NCBI GenBank assembly: GCA_007126865.1
Contig: SLAN01000138.1
Location: 1 to 10,535, forward strand
DNA: 10,535 bases
Reading direction: 5' to 3'
Origin: Spirochaetales bacterium
GTDB taxonomy: Bacteria; Spirochaetota; Spirochaetia; DSM-27196; SKKC01
The notes under the pieces: model-generated
The model's database searches: none
The model's input: the letters and a program-made list of their open reading frames with translations, nothing else
Told to the model about the DNA's origin: nothing
Translations under genes and position numbers: made by a program
In this document: piece by piece, positions 1 to 8,148 of the stretch
Position numbering within the stretch: the stretch's first letter is position 1
Layout of the letters: every line of letters begins with the position of its first letter

Positions 1-110
1 CGCTGCACAGGCTTCAAGCCGTCCTCGATGTCCGGAATCGCCCGGTCCTTGATGACGTAGCTCGCGTACTCGAGGAAATTGTTGTTGAACAGCGTATTCA
101 CGTATGCCAT
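1..110 (-). CDS. parC: DNA topoisomerase IV subunit A (ParC), N-terminal fragment, cut by the left edge
   Basis: Only the first 36 codons are in the window, reading leftwards from an ATG at 108-110. They encode the start of a type IIA topoisomerase A subunit, the DNA cleavage-religation partner of ParE. The peptide begins MAYVNTLF and continues with [23 protein letters not shown]-like residues. The ending DGLKPVQR is typical of ParC, where GyrA usually has DGLKPVHR, and the Tyr-Val-Ile in place of Met-Ser-Val also favours ParC. The catalytic Tyr lies outside the window. The gene follows parE after an 85-bp gap in the same direction, so the two are probably cotranscribed. No strong ribosome binding site is visible; a weak CAGAG lies a few bases ahead of the ATG. 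GyrA is the less likely alternative. Confidence 0.88.
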   Translation of the reverse strand, partial: [36 protein letters not shown]

Positions 111-195
111 GTCAGCTCTGTCTGCACCGTTTCCGTTCTTGCGCCGTGCACAACCCGGTCGCGCGGGCCGTCGGGGAATCCCGGCGATCGGCACG

Positions 196-2178
196 TTACA
201 CCAGATTCTCCATGATGTAATCGCGCCGTTGCGGCGTATTCTTGCCCATGTAGAACGTCAACGTCTCTTTGATGTTCTTAATACTCTTCACCGACACACG
301 CTCGAGCCTCATATCGGGACCGATGAACCGGCCGAACTCGCTCGGCGAGATCTCTCCGAGCCCTTTGAAGCGGGTGACTTCCGGCGATGCGAGCTCCTTT
401 ACTGCGGCGTCGCGCTCGCGAGGATTGTAACAGTAGCGAGTCTCTCTCTTGTTCCGGACCCGGAAGAGCGGCGTTTCGAGAATATAGATGTGTCCGGCAA
501 CGACCAGCTCCTCGAAGTAGTTGAGAAAGAATGTGAGCAGGAGATTCCGAATATGGAAGCCGTCGTGATCGGCGTCGGTGGCAATCACAACTTTGGAGTA
601 ACGCAGGCCCTCTACCCCGTTCTCGATGCCGAGAGCCATCATCATGTTGTACAGCTCTTCGTTCTTATAGAGGTCGGCGCGCTTGCGTCCAAATACGTTC
701 TGGGGTTTGCCCCGCAGGCTGAAGATAGCCTGCGTGTAGACGTCGCGAGAGCTAACCATGCTGCCGGACGCACTCTGCCCCTCCGTGATGAAAATCGTAG
801 AGTTCTCGCCCTTCGGCCCGTCCTCGAGGTGGTACTTACAGTCCTTGAGGTTCGGAATCTTCAAAGCGATCTTCCGGGCATTCTCCTTCGCATCCTTCTT
901 GACCGCCTGCAGCTCCTTGCGCAGCCGCTCGTTAGAGGCAATCTTCTCGCCGATTCTTGCCGATGCGTTGCGATTACGATGAAGGAAGTCGATCACCGCC
1001 GATTTCGTCTCGTTCACGATCCACGAGCGGATCTCGGTGTTGCCGAGCTTGTTCTTTGTCTGACTCTCAAAAACCGGATTGGTCAGTTTGACGGCGATTG
1101 CGGCGGCTATCCCTTCGCGCACGTCGACTCCGGAGTAGTTCTTTTTCGCGAATTCATTTACACCTTTGAGAATACCTTCGCGGAACGCAGACAGGTGCGT
1201 TCCTCCGTCGGAGGTAAACTGACCGTTGACGAAGCTGAAATAGGTTTCGCCGTAGTTGTCGGTGTGCGTAAAACTGAACTCGATATGATCGCCGCGATAG
1301 TGCGCCATCTCGTACAACGCCTCGTCGGCGACTTCCGCCCCGAGTAGATCGTACAGACCGTTCGAGCTCGTGAAGCGCTGCGTACCGGCTTCGGCTGTCT
1401 TCAGGACCAGCGTCAGCCCCGCATTCAGGTACGCATAATTCCACAGGCGCTGCTCGATGTATTCGGTATTGAACTCGTATTCACCGAAGATCTCCGGATC
1501 AGGCTCGAACTCCACGTACGTCCCGTTCCGTTCATTCGATGTTTTGCCCTTTTTCTGTTTCACGAGAGCACCACGAGAAAAACGCGCCTCGGAGTACTGG
1601 CCGTCGCGCACCGAACGTACCAGGAAATCGGACGAGAGCGCGTTAACCGCCTTGGTCCCCACCCCGTTCAATCCGACCGAGAACTGGAATACCTCGTCGT
1701 TGTACTTCGCCCCGGTGTTAATGACGCTGACACACTCGATAACCTTTCCGAGCGGAATGCCTCTTCCGTAGTCACGAACAGAAACACGACCGCCGCGTAC
1801 GGACACCTCGATCCGCTGCCCGTGCCCCATTATGTATTCATCGACTGCATTATCTATGGCTTCTTTGAGTAAGATGTAAACGCCGTCGTCCGGGTTTGTG
1901 CCGTCACCGAGACGGCCGATGTACATACCGGTCCGCAATCGAATGTGCTCGAGCGAGCTGAGAGTCTTGATCTTGCTTTCGTCGTACGTCGAGGCGGGGT
2001 GTGCGATCGACTGCGCGCTCCCGTTGCCGGCGTTCTTCGACGTTTGGCGCGCGCTCCGGCCGGCGCTTTTCGATCCGTTGCCCGTCACGGACTTGGTTCC
2101 CCGGCTCGACTGGTTCTTACCGCCGGAATTGCCGGCCTTCTTCCCGGTTTTCTTCGAATCCTTCGTTCTCGATGCCAT
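196..2178 (-). CDS. parE: DNA topoisomerase IV subunit B (ParE), with a basic low-complexity N-terminal tail
   Basis: This 660-residue protein is the ATPase subunit of topoisomerase IV, which with ParC decatenates and relaxes replicated DNA in the cytoplasm. The GHKL ATPase domain shows the ExxDN motif (E106-N110), DYGRGIP (D136-P142) and the glycine-rich GLNGVG lid (169-174). The transducer domain carries the QTK loop (373-375) that senses ATP. The TOPRIM domain has EGQSASG (E466) and DADHDG (D535, D537, D539), the Mg-binding acidic residues, and RFKGLGE follows at 603-609. EGxSASG, rather than the common EGDSAGG, resembles ParE proteins of Bacteroidetes and spirochaetes. Residues 1-66 are an unusual Lys/Ser/Gly/Asn-rich stretch, probably disordered. 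The next Met after Met1 is residue 85, inside the ATPase domain, so this start is the only reasonable ATG. parC lies 85 bp downstream. GyrB is the less likely alternative, because partner and motifs point to ParE. Confidence 0.92.
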   Translation of the reverse strand: MASRTKDSKKTGKKAGNSGGKNQSSRGTKSVTGNGSKSAGRSARQTSKNAGNGSAQSIAHPASTYDESKIKTLSSLEHIRLRTGMYIGRLGDGTNPDDGVYILLKEAIDNAVDEYIMGHGQRIEVSVRGGRVSVRDYGRGIPLGKVIECVSVINTGAKYNDEVFQFSVGLNGVGTKAVNALSSDFLVRSVRDGQYSEARFSRGALVKQKKGKTSNERNGTYVEFEPDPEIFGEYEFNTEYIEQRLWNYAYLNAGLTLVLKTAEAGTQRFTSSNGLYDLLGAEVADEALYEMAHYRGDHIEFSFTHTDNYGETYFSFVNGQFTSDGGTHLSAFREGILKGVNEFAKKNYSGVDVREGIAAAIAVKLTNPVFESQTKNKLGNTEIRSWIVNETKSAVIDFLHRNRNASARIGEKIASNERLRKELQAVKKDAKENARKIALKIPNLKDCKYHLEDGPKGENSTIFITEGQSASGSMVSSRDVYTQAIFSLRGKPQNVFGRKRADLYKNEELYNMMMALGIENGVEGLRYSKVVIATDADHDGFHIRNLLLTFFLNYFEELVVAGHIYILETPLFRVRNKRETRYCYNPRERDAAVKELASPEVTRFKGLGEISPSEFGRFIGPDMRLERVSVKSIKNIKETLTFYMGKNTPQRRDYIMENLV

Positions 2179-2188
2179 CTGCGTCCAT

Positions 2189-2217
2189 AGAGTATCAAGA
2201 GTTGCTCGTCAATACAA
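2189..2217 (-). promoter_or_regulatory. Candidate promoter for parE-parC
   Basis: In the 128-bp gap between the divergent parE and clpS genes, the minus strand reads TTGTAT (2212-2217) and, after 17 bp, TACTCT (2189-2194). The match to sigma-70 boxes is only fair, and overlapping choices such as TTGACG with TATGGA are possible. The start of transcription would lie only a few bases ahead of the parE ATG. I saw no convincing box for clpS in the same gap, although its promoter should be there. Confidence 0.25.
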
Positions 2218-2306
2218 ACACGTATCAGTACGGCTCGACGATACGACTCCAAGTGCGCTACCTTTATTACAACCCACATCCTTCCAGCGGATGGAGAATG
2301 CGCCCT

Positions 2307-2630
2307 ATGGGAGATGTAGAGCGCCCCGGCGACGGTGATACCGGCCTCGTAACGAGAAAGAAACCGAAAGTCAAGAAGCCGGACATGTACCGCGTCATTC
2401 TGCTCAACGACGATTTCACTCCCCGTGAGTTTGTCGTGGAAGTCCTCGTAAAGGTCTTTCGGAAATCATCGGCCGAAGCGTACAAGATCATGATTCGTGC
2501 CCACCGCGGCGGCCACAGCACGGTGAGCGTTTATACGTACGATATCGCGGTTACCAAGGCGAATCAGGCTCGAAAGATGGCGAAGGAGGCCGACTACCCC
2601 CTCCAGTTCGCGGTGGAACCGGATAAGTAG
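2307..2630 (+). CDS. clpS: ATP-dependent Clp protease adaptor ClpS (N-degron recognition)
   Basis: This 107-residue protein matches the ClpS family in length and sequence. ClpS binds proteins with bulky hydrophobic N-terminal residues and hands them to a ClpA/ClpC unfoldase. The signature MYRVILLNDDFTPREFV is clear at residues 27-43. With the ATG at 2307 as start, the binding-pocket residues fall at N34, D35, T38 and H66, the same numbers as in E. coli ClpS. That supports this start over the ATG at 2298, and a GGAG at 2293-2296 lies 10 bases ahead. The frame is open much further upstream, to about 2001, but that part lies antisense to parE. Residue 40, the gatekeeper Met of E. coli ClpS, is Arg here. 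The 26-residue N-terminal extension is charged, with an RKKPKVKK stretch. No clpA is nearby; clpC, about 1.3 kb away on the other strand, is the likely partner. Confidence 0.93.
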   Translation: MGDVERPGDGDTGLVTRKKPKVKKPDMYRVILLNDDFTPREFVVEVLVKVFRKSSAEAYKIMIRAHRGGHSTVSVYTYDIAVTKANQARKMAKEADYPLQFAVEPDK

Positions 2631-2662
2631 CACAACCGCACCCCAGCAGCGACACGAAACGC

Positions 2663-2691
2663 TTGAGCCGATTCGGGATCCGCTCGACAAT
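2663..2691 (+). promoter_or_regulatory. Candidate sigma-70-type promoter of the lipoprotein gene
   Basis: TTGAGC (2663-2668) and GACAAT (2686-2691) are separated by exactly 17 bp, each matching four of six consensus bases. Transcription would start near 2698, giving a leader of about 60 bases before the ATG at 2760. It lies 32 bp after the clpS stop codon, so the lipoprotein gene probably has its own promoter even if some transcripts read through from clpS. Confidence 0.45.
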
Positions 2692-2759
2692 AGAAGTATG
2701 CGTGGAGATGGAGCTTGTCGGACTTCTCTTCGGGGTTAAACCGGGGTGAAACCATCGGA

Positions 2760-3848
2760 ATGAATGCAGATCGGTACAACAGGCATGTAACGACGCCAAT
2801 ACTCATACTCTGTTCGGCCCGAAGGTACTTCAAACTCACCGTCCCGGCCGCGCTCGTTCTCGTGCTCGCACTCTCCGGCTGCGCAACGCGCGCAACCGTG
2901 CGTGAGGTCGAGGAGTCGCTCGCCGAATCCGAGCGTGAACGCGAGGAGGCGGCCGCCCGCATAGAGGAGCTCGAATCGGAGCTTGCCGAGCTCAGGCAGG
3001 AGTCCCGACAGGTTGCTGAGCGTATCGGCACCCTCGGCATACGAGTTCCCGAAGCGCTCGAAACGATCGACAGAATCGCCTCGGCACTACAGCACCGTCG
3101 CCCCGAACGGTGGAGCTCACGACCGGCCGCGCGACCGACCGAATACCACGTGCCGCCGCGACCGGCTGAAGCGCGCGCCCCGCTACATGACATCGAGGAC
3201 CGACCCCAACCGACCGAGGCAACCGCCGAGCCACCACCGGACACATTGCCTCTCCGGGAGGTTTCGGCACGTGGTGGCCGTCACGAGCCGCGCCCCGCTC
3301 CACCATACCACCGATCCGAACGGGTTCTATCGCCACGACCGACTGCCGATCAGGAGCGTCCCGGCGATCGCAACACCATTACCGAATCGGTCAACGGACG
3401 GCTCAGGGTTTACGATGACCGACGCAATCCGTGGAGCGGCGACACATTCTACCCATATGTCGAGAAACGGCTGGATCCGGAAGATCGGACGGTGGATGGG
3501 GAAGATGCCGTACGTGCACTGTTCCTGGCGGTCGACATAACCCGGCCGATCGAGCTCCCGCCATTCGACATGCGGGTGCTCCAACTCGAGATCGGTGACT
3601 CGGTTCGACGTTTCGCGATTGACGACGGCGCGGTGCAGCGCAAGGACGACTCCTCGCAGCGTCGAGAGATCGTTCGAGTACCGGCCACCGACTCCGTCCT
3701 GGCGACAATCGACTCGATTCTCAGCGGCAAGCGCGCTACACTGACGATCGAGGGCTCGTTCGAACGCAAGGAGATCCGCATAGCGGCCTCCGAGCGCCGA
3801 GCGCTGGAGGCCTTATTCGAGCTGTATCAACCCGGCGTTACGCCGTAG
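2760..3848 (+). CDS. Putative lipoprotein with coiled coil and Pro/Arg-rich linker, unknown function
   Basis: I do not recognise a family for this 362-residue protein. A hydrophobic segment (about residues 27-38) ends in a lipobox, L38-S-G-C41, so Cys41 should be lipidated and the protein anchored in a membrane on the cell surface or periplasmic side. Residue 42 is Ala, not Asp. Residues 46-110 are rich in Glu, Arg and Ala in a heptad-like pattern, a likely coiled coil. Residues 111-205 are a Pro/Arg/Glu-rich linker without predicted fold. Residues 206-362 look globular, with alternating hydrophobic strands and a helix near the end. The ATG at 2760 has GGGGTGA at 2743-2749, spaced 10 bases. 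It leaves an n-region of about 25 residues, long for a signal peptide. A TTG at 2715, with GGAG 7 bases ahead, would make it longer still. The gene converges on clpC and its job is unknown. Confidence 0.8.
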   Translation: MNADRYNRHVTTPILILCSARRYFKLTVPAALVLVLALSGCATRATVREVEESLAESEREREEAAARIEELESELAELRQESRQVAERIGTLGIRVPEALETIDRIASALQHRRPERWSSRPAARPTEYHVPPRPAEARAPLHDIEDRPQPTEATAEPPPDTLPLREVSARGGRHEPRPAPPYHRSERVLSPRPTADQERPGDRNTITESVNGRLRVYDDRRNPWSGDTFYPYVEKRLDPEDRTVDGEDAVRALFLAVDITRPIELPPFDMRVLQLEIGDSVRRFAIDDGAVQRKDDSSQRREIVRVPATDSVLATIDSILSGKRATLTIEGSFERKEIRIAASERRALEALFELYQPGVTP

Positions 3849-3895
3849 CCGGCGCGACGCTCTGTTCGTCGCCACACCGGAGAAGAAGCCCACAC

Positions 3896-3919
3896 CCCGG
3901 CACAAACGCAATCGCCGGG
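3896..3919. terminator. Weak inverted repeat between convergent genes, possible terminator
   Basis: CCCGGC (3896-3901) and GCCGGG (3914-3919) form a 6-bp GC stem with a 12-base loop in the 99-bp gap between the lipoprotein stop and the clpC stop. No T-run follows on either strand, so it is a poor intrinsic terminator. The placement between two converging genes is the main support. Confidence 0.22.
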
Positions 3920-3947
3920 TATGCGCGAGCGGCTGTAGTCCGCGAAG

Positions 3948-6479
3948 TCAGTTGGAGCTCGCTCCGCTACCGCTCGCGGCGAGTTCTCGCACCTGCTGTT
4001 TCTTCTGCCCCTGTTTAAAGGCGATCTTGCCGTTTCGCATGTGAACGATGATCCGGTCGCCTGCATTGAAGCGCCCTTTGAGCATTTCCATCGAAAGCGG
4101 GTCCTCGATCTCGCGCTGGATCGTTCGCCGCAACGGTCTCGCCCCGTACTTAATCTCATAGCCGGTATCGATGATATGCTCTTTCGCGCTCTTCTTGACC
4201 TCGAGCGTAATCTCTTTCTCGACCAGACGCTCCTGAACCTCCGCGAGCTCGATATCGAGAATCTCACGTACCTGCTGTCGACTGAGACTGTGGAAGACCA
4301 CCGTCTCATCGACACGGTTTATGAACTCAGGACGGAAGAACTTCTTCAGCTCGTTCATGGCCGAGGCGCGGATCTCTTTGTACTCGAATACGCTCTCGTC
4401 GGATTGCTGGAATCCGACCTGGCCGTCACGAGTAATCTCGCGAGCACCGGCGTTACTCGTCATGATCAGAATCGTGTTGCGGAAACTGACCTTGTGACCG
4501 AGGTTGTCCTGTAGCTCACCCTCCTCCAGCACCTGCAGGAGAATATTGAATACGTCCGGGTGCGCCTTCTCGATCTCGTCGAGCAGGATCACGCTGTACG
4601 GCTTTCGCCGGATCCGCTCGGTGAGGATTCCGCCCTCTTCATAGCCGACGTAGCCCGGTGGAGCGCCGACCAGCCGCGACACGTTGTGCTTCTCCATGAA
4701 GTCACTCATGTCGATGCGCACCAACGCGTCCTCGCTTCCGAACATGAACTCCGCGAGCGTCTTCGCCAGCAGCGTCTTCCCGACGCCGGTCGGACCGAGG
4801 AACACGAAGCTTCCCATCGGTCGACTCGGACTCGAAAGCCCGGTCCTGCTGCGCCGGATCGCGCTCGCTATGACGCTGATCGCGTCGTCCTGCCCGATCA
4901 CGCGTCTGTGCAGCTCCTGTTCAACGTGCAGCAGTTTCTCCTGCTCGCTCTGTGCGATGCGGGCGAGCGGTATACCGGTGATATCCGAAATTACGTACTG
5001 AATATCTTCGCTATCCACGACGTTCTGTTCGGTCTTCAACGTGACCTTCCACTCATTCCGCATCTGCTCGACCCGTGTCTTGAGCTCTCGAACCTGATCG
5101 CGAACCGCGGCGGCACGCTCATAGTTCTGGCTGTTCACGAGATTCAGCTTCTCCTGTGTGAGCCGGTCGATCTCCTTCTCGAGATCCGCGAGCTCGGTCG
5201 GCCTTACGCTGTTATGAATTCGCTTCCGGCTGCCGGCCTCATCCATGAGGTCTATCGCCTTATCGGGAAGATAGCGGTCGGTTATGTAGCGCCGACTGAG
5301 CATTGCGCTGACTTCGAGTGCGCCGGGGGTATAGCTGACGTTGTGATGCTCCTCGTACTGCCCCTTAATGCCCTGCAGGATTTGTATCGTCTCTTCGACA
5401 CTCGGCTCGTCCACGAAGATTGTCTGGAAGCGTCGTTCGAGTGCCGCATCCTTCTCGACGTACTTCTTGTATTCGTTCAAAGTAGTTGCGCCGATGCACT
5501 GGATCTCGCCCCTCGAGAGGGCGGGCTTGAGCATATTCGAGGCATCGATCGCACCTTCGGCTCCGCCTGCGCCTATGATCGTATGAAGTTCGTCGATGAA
5601 CAGGATAACGTTACCGGCGTTTACAATCTCCTTCATAACGCGCTTCAGGCGCTCCTCGAACTCACCACGGTACTTCGTGCCTGCGATTAACGATGCGAGA
5701 TCGAGGGTAAGCACCCGCTTGTTCAGCAACACTTCGGGAGCTCCGGCTTCGACGATACGTGTCGCGAGCCCTTCCACAATCGCGGTCTTTCCGACTCCCG
5801 GCTCACCAATGAGCACGGGGTTGTTCTTCGATCGTCGAGCGAGAATCTGGACAACTCGCTCGATTTCTCGCTCACGTCCGACGACCGGATCGAGTTTCCC
5901 CTCGGAAGCATAGTGAGTCAGATCACGAGCGAACTCATCGAGCGTCGGAGTTGTTTTCTTCTGGTTGGATGACGCGCTCGCCTTGCGCTTCTGCGCCGAA
6001 GACGACGAGCGGGTCGCTCCGCTGGTCGATCCGGACGGAGAGGTGCCCGACAACTCGGCGACCACTTCGCGCAGCATATCGATGTTCACACTGTAGGATT
6101 CGAGTATGCGGGCGGTTTCACCCCCATCTTCCCGACCGCAGGCGAGGAGGAGATGCTCGGTCCCGATGTACTCATGCCCGAGAAGCCGTGCTTCCTCGGC
6201 CGAATCCTCCAGTACCTTCTTTCCTCGAGGCGACGGTGGCACATCGCCGAGGATGAACCCACTCTTCTTGCGCGGAATAGACTTCTCGAGCTCGATCTGC
6301 ATCTTGGCGGGGTCGATCATGCACTTCTGAAGAGCCTGAAAGCCGAGCCCGCCCCCCTCTTTAAGTAGAGCGAGCACGATATGCTCGGGGAGTAGCTGAT
6401 CGGAATGGAAGCGCTTCGCCTCGTCCTGCGCAAGTATGGTCAGCACCTTCTGTGCTCGTTGTGTCAGTCCCTTGAACAT
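3948..6479 (-). CDS. clpC: ATP-dependent Clp protease ATP-binding subunit ClpC (AAA+ unfoldase)
   Basis: ClpC is a hexameric unfoldase that feeds proteins into the ClpP peptidase in the cytoplasm. The 843-residue protein has a double Clp-N domain (1-142), a Ser/Gly/Lys-rich linker (143-178), AAA ring 1 (Walker A GEPGVGKT 225-232, Walker B LFIDE 293-297), a middle domain of ClpC size (about 416-485) and AAA ring 2 (GPTGVGKT 562-569, ILLDE 631-635). The middle domain has a UVR-like helix, [15 protein letters not shown] (452-466), where Y453 takes the place of the Phe (F436 in Firmicutes ClpC) that controls the resting state. V688-G-F690 is the likely ClpP-docking tripeptide. E32 and E108 align with the two Glu residues that bind phosphoarginine in B. 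subtilis ClpC. The short middle domain excludes ClpB, and its presence argues against ClpA. The gene follows mcsB by 34 bp. The last 20 or so residues are a variable tail. Confidence 0.96.
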   Translation of the reverse strand: MFKGLTQRAQKVLTILAQDEAKRFHSDQLLPEHIVLALLKEGGGLGFQALQKCMIDPAKMQIELEKSIPRKKSGFILGDVPPSPRGKKVLEDSAEEARLLGHEYIGTEHLLLACGREDGGETARILESYSVNIDMLREVVAELSGTSPSGSTSGATRSSSSAQKRKASASSNQKKTTPTLDEFARDLTHYASEGKLDPVVGREREIERVVQILARRSKNNPVLIGEPGVGKTAIVEGLATRIVEAGAPEVLLNKRVLTLDLASLIAGTKYRGEFEERLKRVMKEIVNAGNVILFIDELHTIIGAGGAEGAIDASNMLKPALSRGEIQCIGATTLNEYKKYVEKDAALERRFQTIFVDEPSVEETIQILQGIKGQYEEHHNVSYTPGALEVSAMLSRRYITDRYLPDKAIDLMDEAGSRKRIHNSVRPTELADLEKEIDRLTQEKLNLVNSQNYERAAAVRDQVRELKTRVEQMRNEWKVTLKTEQNVVDSEDIQYVISDITGIPLARIAQSEQEKLLHVEQELHRRVIGQDDAISVIASAIRRSRTGLSSPSRPMGSFVFLGPTGVGKTLLAKTLAEFMFGSEDALVRIDMSDFMEKHNVSRLVGAPPGYVGYEEGGILTERIRRKPYSVILLDEIEKAHPDVFNILLQVLEEGELQDNLGHKVSFRNTILIMTSNAGAREITRDGQVGFQQSDESVFEYKEIRASAMNELKKFFRPEFINRVDETVVFHSLSRQQVREILDIELAEVQERLVEKEITLEVKKSAKEHIIDTGYEIKYGARPLRRTIQREIEDPLSMEMLKGRFNAGDRIIVHMRNGKIAFKQGQKKQQVRELAASGSGASSN

Positions 6480-6489
6480 AGGGTTCGTT

Positions 6490-6496
6490 TCCTCCC
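6490..6496 (-). promoter_or_regulatory. Strong ribosome binding site of clpC
   Basis: The minus strand reads GGGAGGA, 10 bases ahead of the clpC ATG. It lies in the 34-bp gap after mcsB and is the clearest Shine-Dalgarno in the operon, so clpC can be translated independently of mcsB. No separate promoter for clpC is evident in that gap. Confidence 0.7.
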
Positions 6497-6513
6497 AGCG
6501 ATTCCAGTCATTA

Positions 6514-7584
6514 CTACCGGCCGCGTTGCTTCAATCTCCCGCCAAGGATCTGCCGCACGAGATCCGCACGCTCAGCGTCCACGTCGACATCATTCTCGTG
6601 CCCCGCCACACGTTCTAATATATGGCATTTCTGGACCTGGAACAATAAAGCCGTAACCTTCGGGAGCGCTACATCTTCGATCATTCCGGACGATACCCCG
6701 AATCGAATCTCGAGCAGGCCGGTCAAAGCCGCCTCCGCGCTTAAAGCATTCGCTTCGGTCAGCATTTCCCATGCCCGGCGAAACCTCTCTCGGGTCCGCG
6801 CGGTACGGCCCTGGAGTAGTTGTGTCCGCGCGGCTCTCTCCAAGAGTAATAACTCTCCGACCGCTCCTTCAAGCTCTCGAATCAACGCTTCCTCACTTTT
6901 TCCGAGCGACTCCTTATTCGATATCTGATAGACATGCCCGAGACTCTCGGATTGACTCGAGAGGAACCCTTTCACGCGAAATCGATCGAACAGCAGCTCT
7001 CCGAACACCCGCTGGATCGCATCCATAGCCGCGAGACCGGGCAAGTGCATGAGCACGCTGGCCCGCAGACCGGTTCCACAGTTGTCGACGTCGACTGTGA
7101 GGTATCCGAACTCCATGTTGACGGCGAATCGCAGTTCATTCTCCAGCGGCGCTTCGACTTCCTTCGCATCGGCAAATGCGGATTGCAGATCGAAACCGCT
7201 CCGCAGTCCGGTCAGGTGGAAGTGGTCGTGCGTGTTCACGCTCAGCAGCGCCTGTTCGTCGGCGCGGGCAATCAGAAGAAAAGGGCGAGCGAGTGCGTCG
7301 TTGGACGCGAGAAGATTGCGCTCACGAAGGAGATGACGCTGCTGCGCGGCCAGCATATCCATATCAACGGTGTACCAGGCCGGATACGGAAAATACTGCT
7401 CAAGAACCGGAGTAACGATGCTCTCAAACTCCGCCTGCTCTTCATCGCTCATCTTGCCGGGGAATGCTGAGTCGGCAAGATTTCTTGCCAGGCGGACCCG
7501 AGAAGAGAGTACGACATCGTGTTCAGGTCCCGGCTTGCTGAACCATCCCCCTTCCCAGTCGAATGCGGGAAGCGGCGCGTTCAT
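6514..7584 (-). CDS. mcsB: McsB-like protein arginine kinase homologue with altered catalytic motifs
   Basis: The 356-residue protein aligns end to end with McsB, which phosphorylates protein arginines and marks them for ClpC-ClpP. Family landmarks are SSRVRLARN (27-35), [13 protein letters not shown] (170-182, with the ATP-binding R174) and QISN..LGKSE (220-231). Four hallmark sites differ from B. subtilis McsB. NEEDH is N117-T-H-D-H121, so both Glu of the guanidinium-binding motif are gone. The Arg two residues after that motif is H123. CPTN is D165-V-D-N168, so the reactive Cys is lost, though a Cys sits at 169. RGIYGEGSE is KGFLSSQSE (205-213). In the C-terminal pArg-sensing motif RDxxRA, the first Arg is V335. 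The protein may be a pseudokinase or act on another substrate. Its start overlaps the mcsA stop (ATGA), which implies translational coupling; no good ribosome binding site is seen. I am sure of the family, not of the activity. Confidence 0.9.
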   Translation of the reverse strand: MNAPLPAFDWEGGWFSKPGPEHDVVLSSRVRLARNLADSAFPGKMSDEEQAEFESIVTPVLEQYFPYPAWYTVDMDMLAAQQRHLLRERNLLASNDALARPFLLIARADEQALLSVNTHDHFHLTGLRSGFDLQSAFADAKEVEAPLENELRFAVNMEFGYLTVDVDNCGTGLRASVLMHLPGLAAMDAIQRVFGELLFDRFRVKGFLSSQSESLGHVYQISNKESLGKSEEALIRELEGAVGELLLLERAARTQLLQGRTARTRERFRRAWEMLTEANALSAEAALTGLLEIRFGVSSGMIEDVALPKVTALLFQVQKCHILERVAGHENDVDVDAERADLVRQILGGRLKQRGR

Positions 7585-8090
7585 ATCTCAGCTTCGCTGG
7601 CGGTTTGATCCATGCGAGCGAGTCGATCGCGGATACGGGCGGCGGTCTCGAAGTCCTCGTCGGCCACGGCCGATCTCAGCTCGTTCTTCAAGTTCTCACG
7701 ATCGACAATCAGCGTGCGGAAGGTCTGCAACGAGCGCGGAAGTCGCCCCTGGTGCTGTGTGACTTTCCCCGAGCAGCCGATCAGGCGAGCTACACTTACC
7801 GCGAACGCCGAATAACACTCCGGACATCCCACCTGTCTCGACCGGCGTACTTCGATGCTCGTCGTGCCACAGCGGGCGCATTCCTCCGCCTCCCGGCTAC
7901 GACGGTCGACCGCCCGGCCGGACAACAGCGTGGAATACAGCTCGTTGATATTGGCTTCTCGACGCGGTTCCGGGTGAATCCCACGCTCGCGGGCACACAC
8001 TTCACAGAGGTGCACTACGTGATGCTTACCGCCTGCGGTATGTCGGATCTCGATTACACCTTCACTCACGCCGCAGCCCATACAAACCAT
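7581..8090 (-). CDS. mcsA: McsA, zinc-finger and UVR-motif activator of McsB
   Basis: This 169-residue protein has the standard McsA plan. Four CxxC pairs are present: C3/C6, C29/C32, C71/C74 and C89/C92, which should bind two zinc ions. A C-terminal UVR helix pair (about 128-162) contains DFETAARIRDRL, the same motif type found in the ClpC middle domain and in UvrB/UvrC. McsA activates McsB and links it to ClpC in Firmicutes. The ATG at 8090 is needed to keep C3 and gives the family's usual beginning. No good Shine-Dalgarno is visible ahead of it. The last codons overlap mcsB by 4 bp. In Firmicutes ctsR stands ahead of mcsA; here the neighbour is a cyclase-like gene 72 bp upstream. Confidence 0.93.
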   Translation of the reverse strand: MVCMGCGVSEGVIEIRHTAGGKHHVVHLCEVCARERGIHPEPRREANINELYSTLLSGRAVDRRSREAEECARCGTTSIEVRRSRQVGCPECYSAFAVSVARLIGCSGKVTQHQGRLPRSLQTFRTLIVDRENLKNELRSAVADEDFETAARIRDRLARMDQTASEAEI

Positions 8091-8148
8091 GCGTTCAAGG
8101 ATACCAGACCGATTGCACTTTTTCAGCCTGTAGTGAGTAGTTGCACGA

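Noticed and set aside
79..1347. Plus-strand open frame of 422 codons opposite parE
   Set aside because: It lies wholly antisense to conserved ParE coding sequence, has no family-like motifs, and is explained by the codon bias of a GC-rich gene.
2001..2306. Upstream extension of the clpS frame
   Set aside because: The extension is antisense to parE and reads as an Arg/Ser-rich stretch without ClpS similarity; the start at 2307 gives the family's normal length and residue numbering.
2715..2759. TTG start for the lipoprotein gene
   Set aside because: It has a fair ribosome binding site, but it would lengthen an n-region that is already too long for a signal peptide, so the ATG at 2760 is preferred.
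2594..3244. Minus-strand open frame of 216 codons opposite the lipoprotein start
   Set aside because: Its Ser/Arg-rich translation is the mirror of the Glu/Ala-rich coiled coil on the plus strand, and it overlaps the end of clpS.
4560..5690. Plus-strand open frame of 376 codons opposite clpC
   Set aside because: It mirrors conserved ClpC codons including both the middle domain and ring 1, and its translation shows no recognisable fold or motif.
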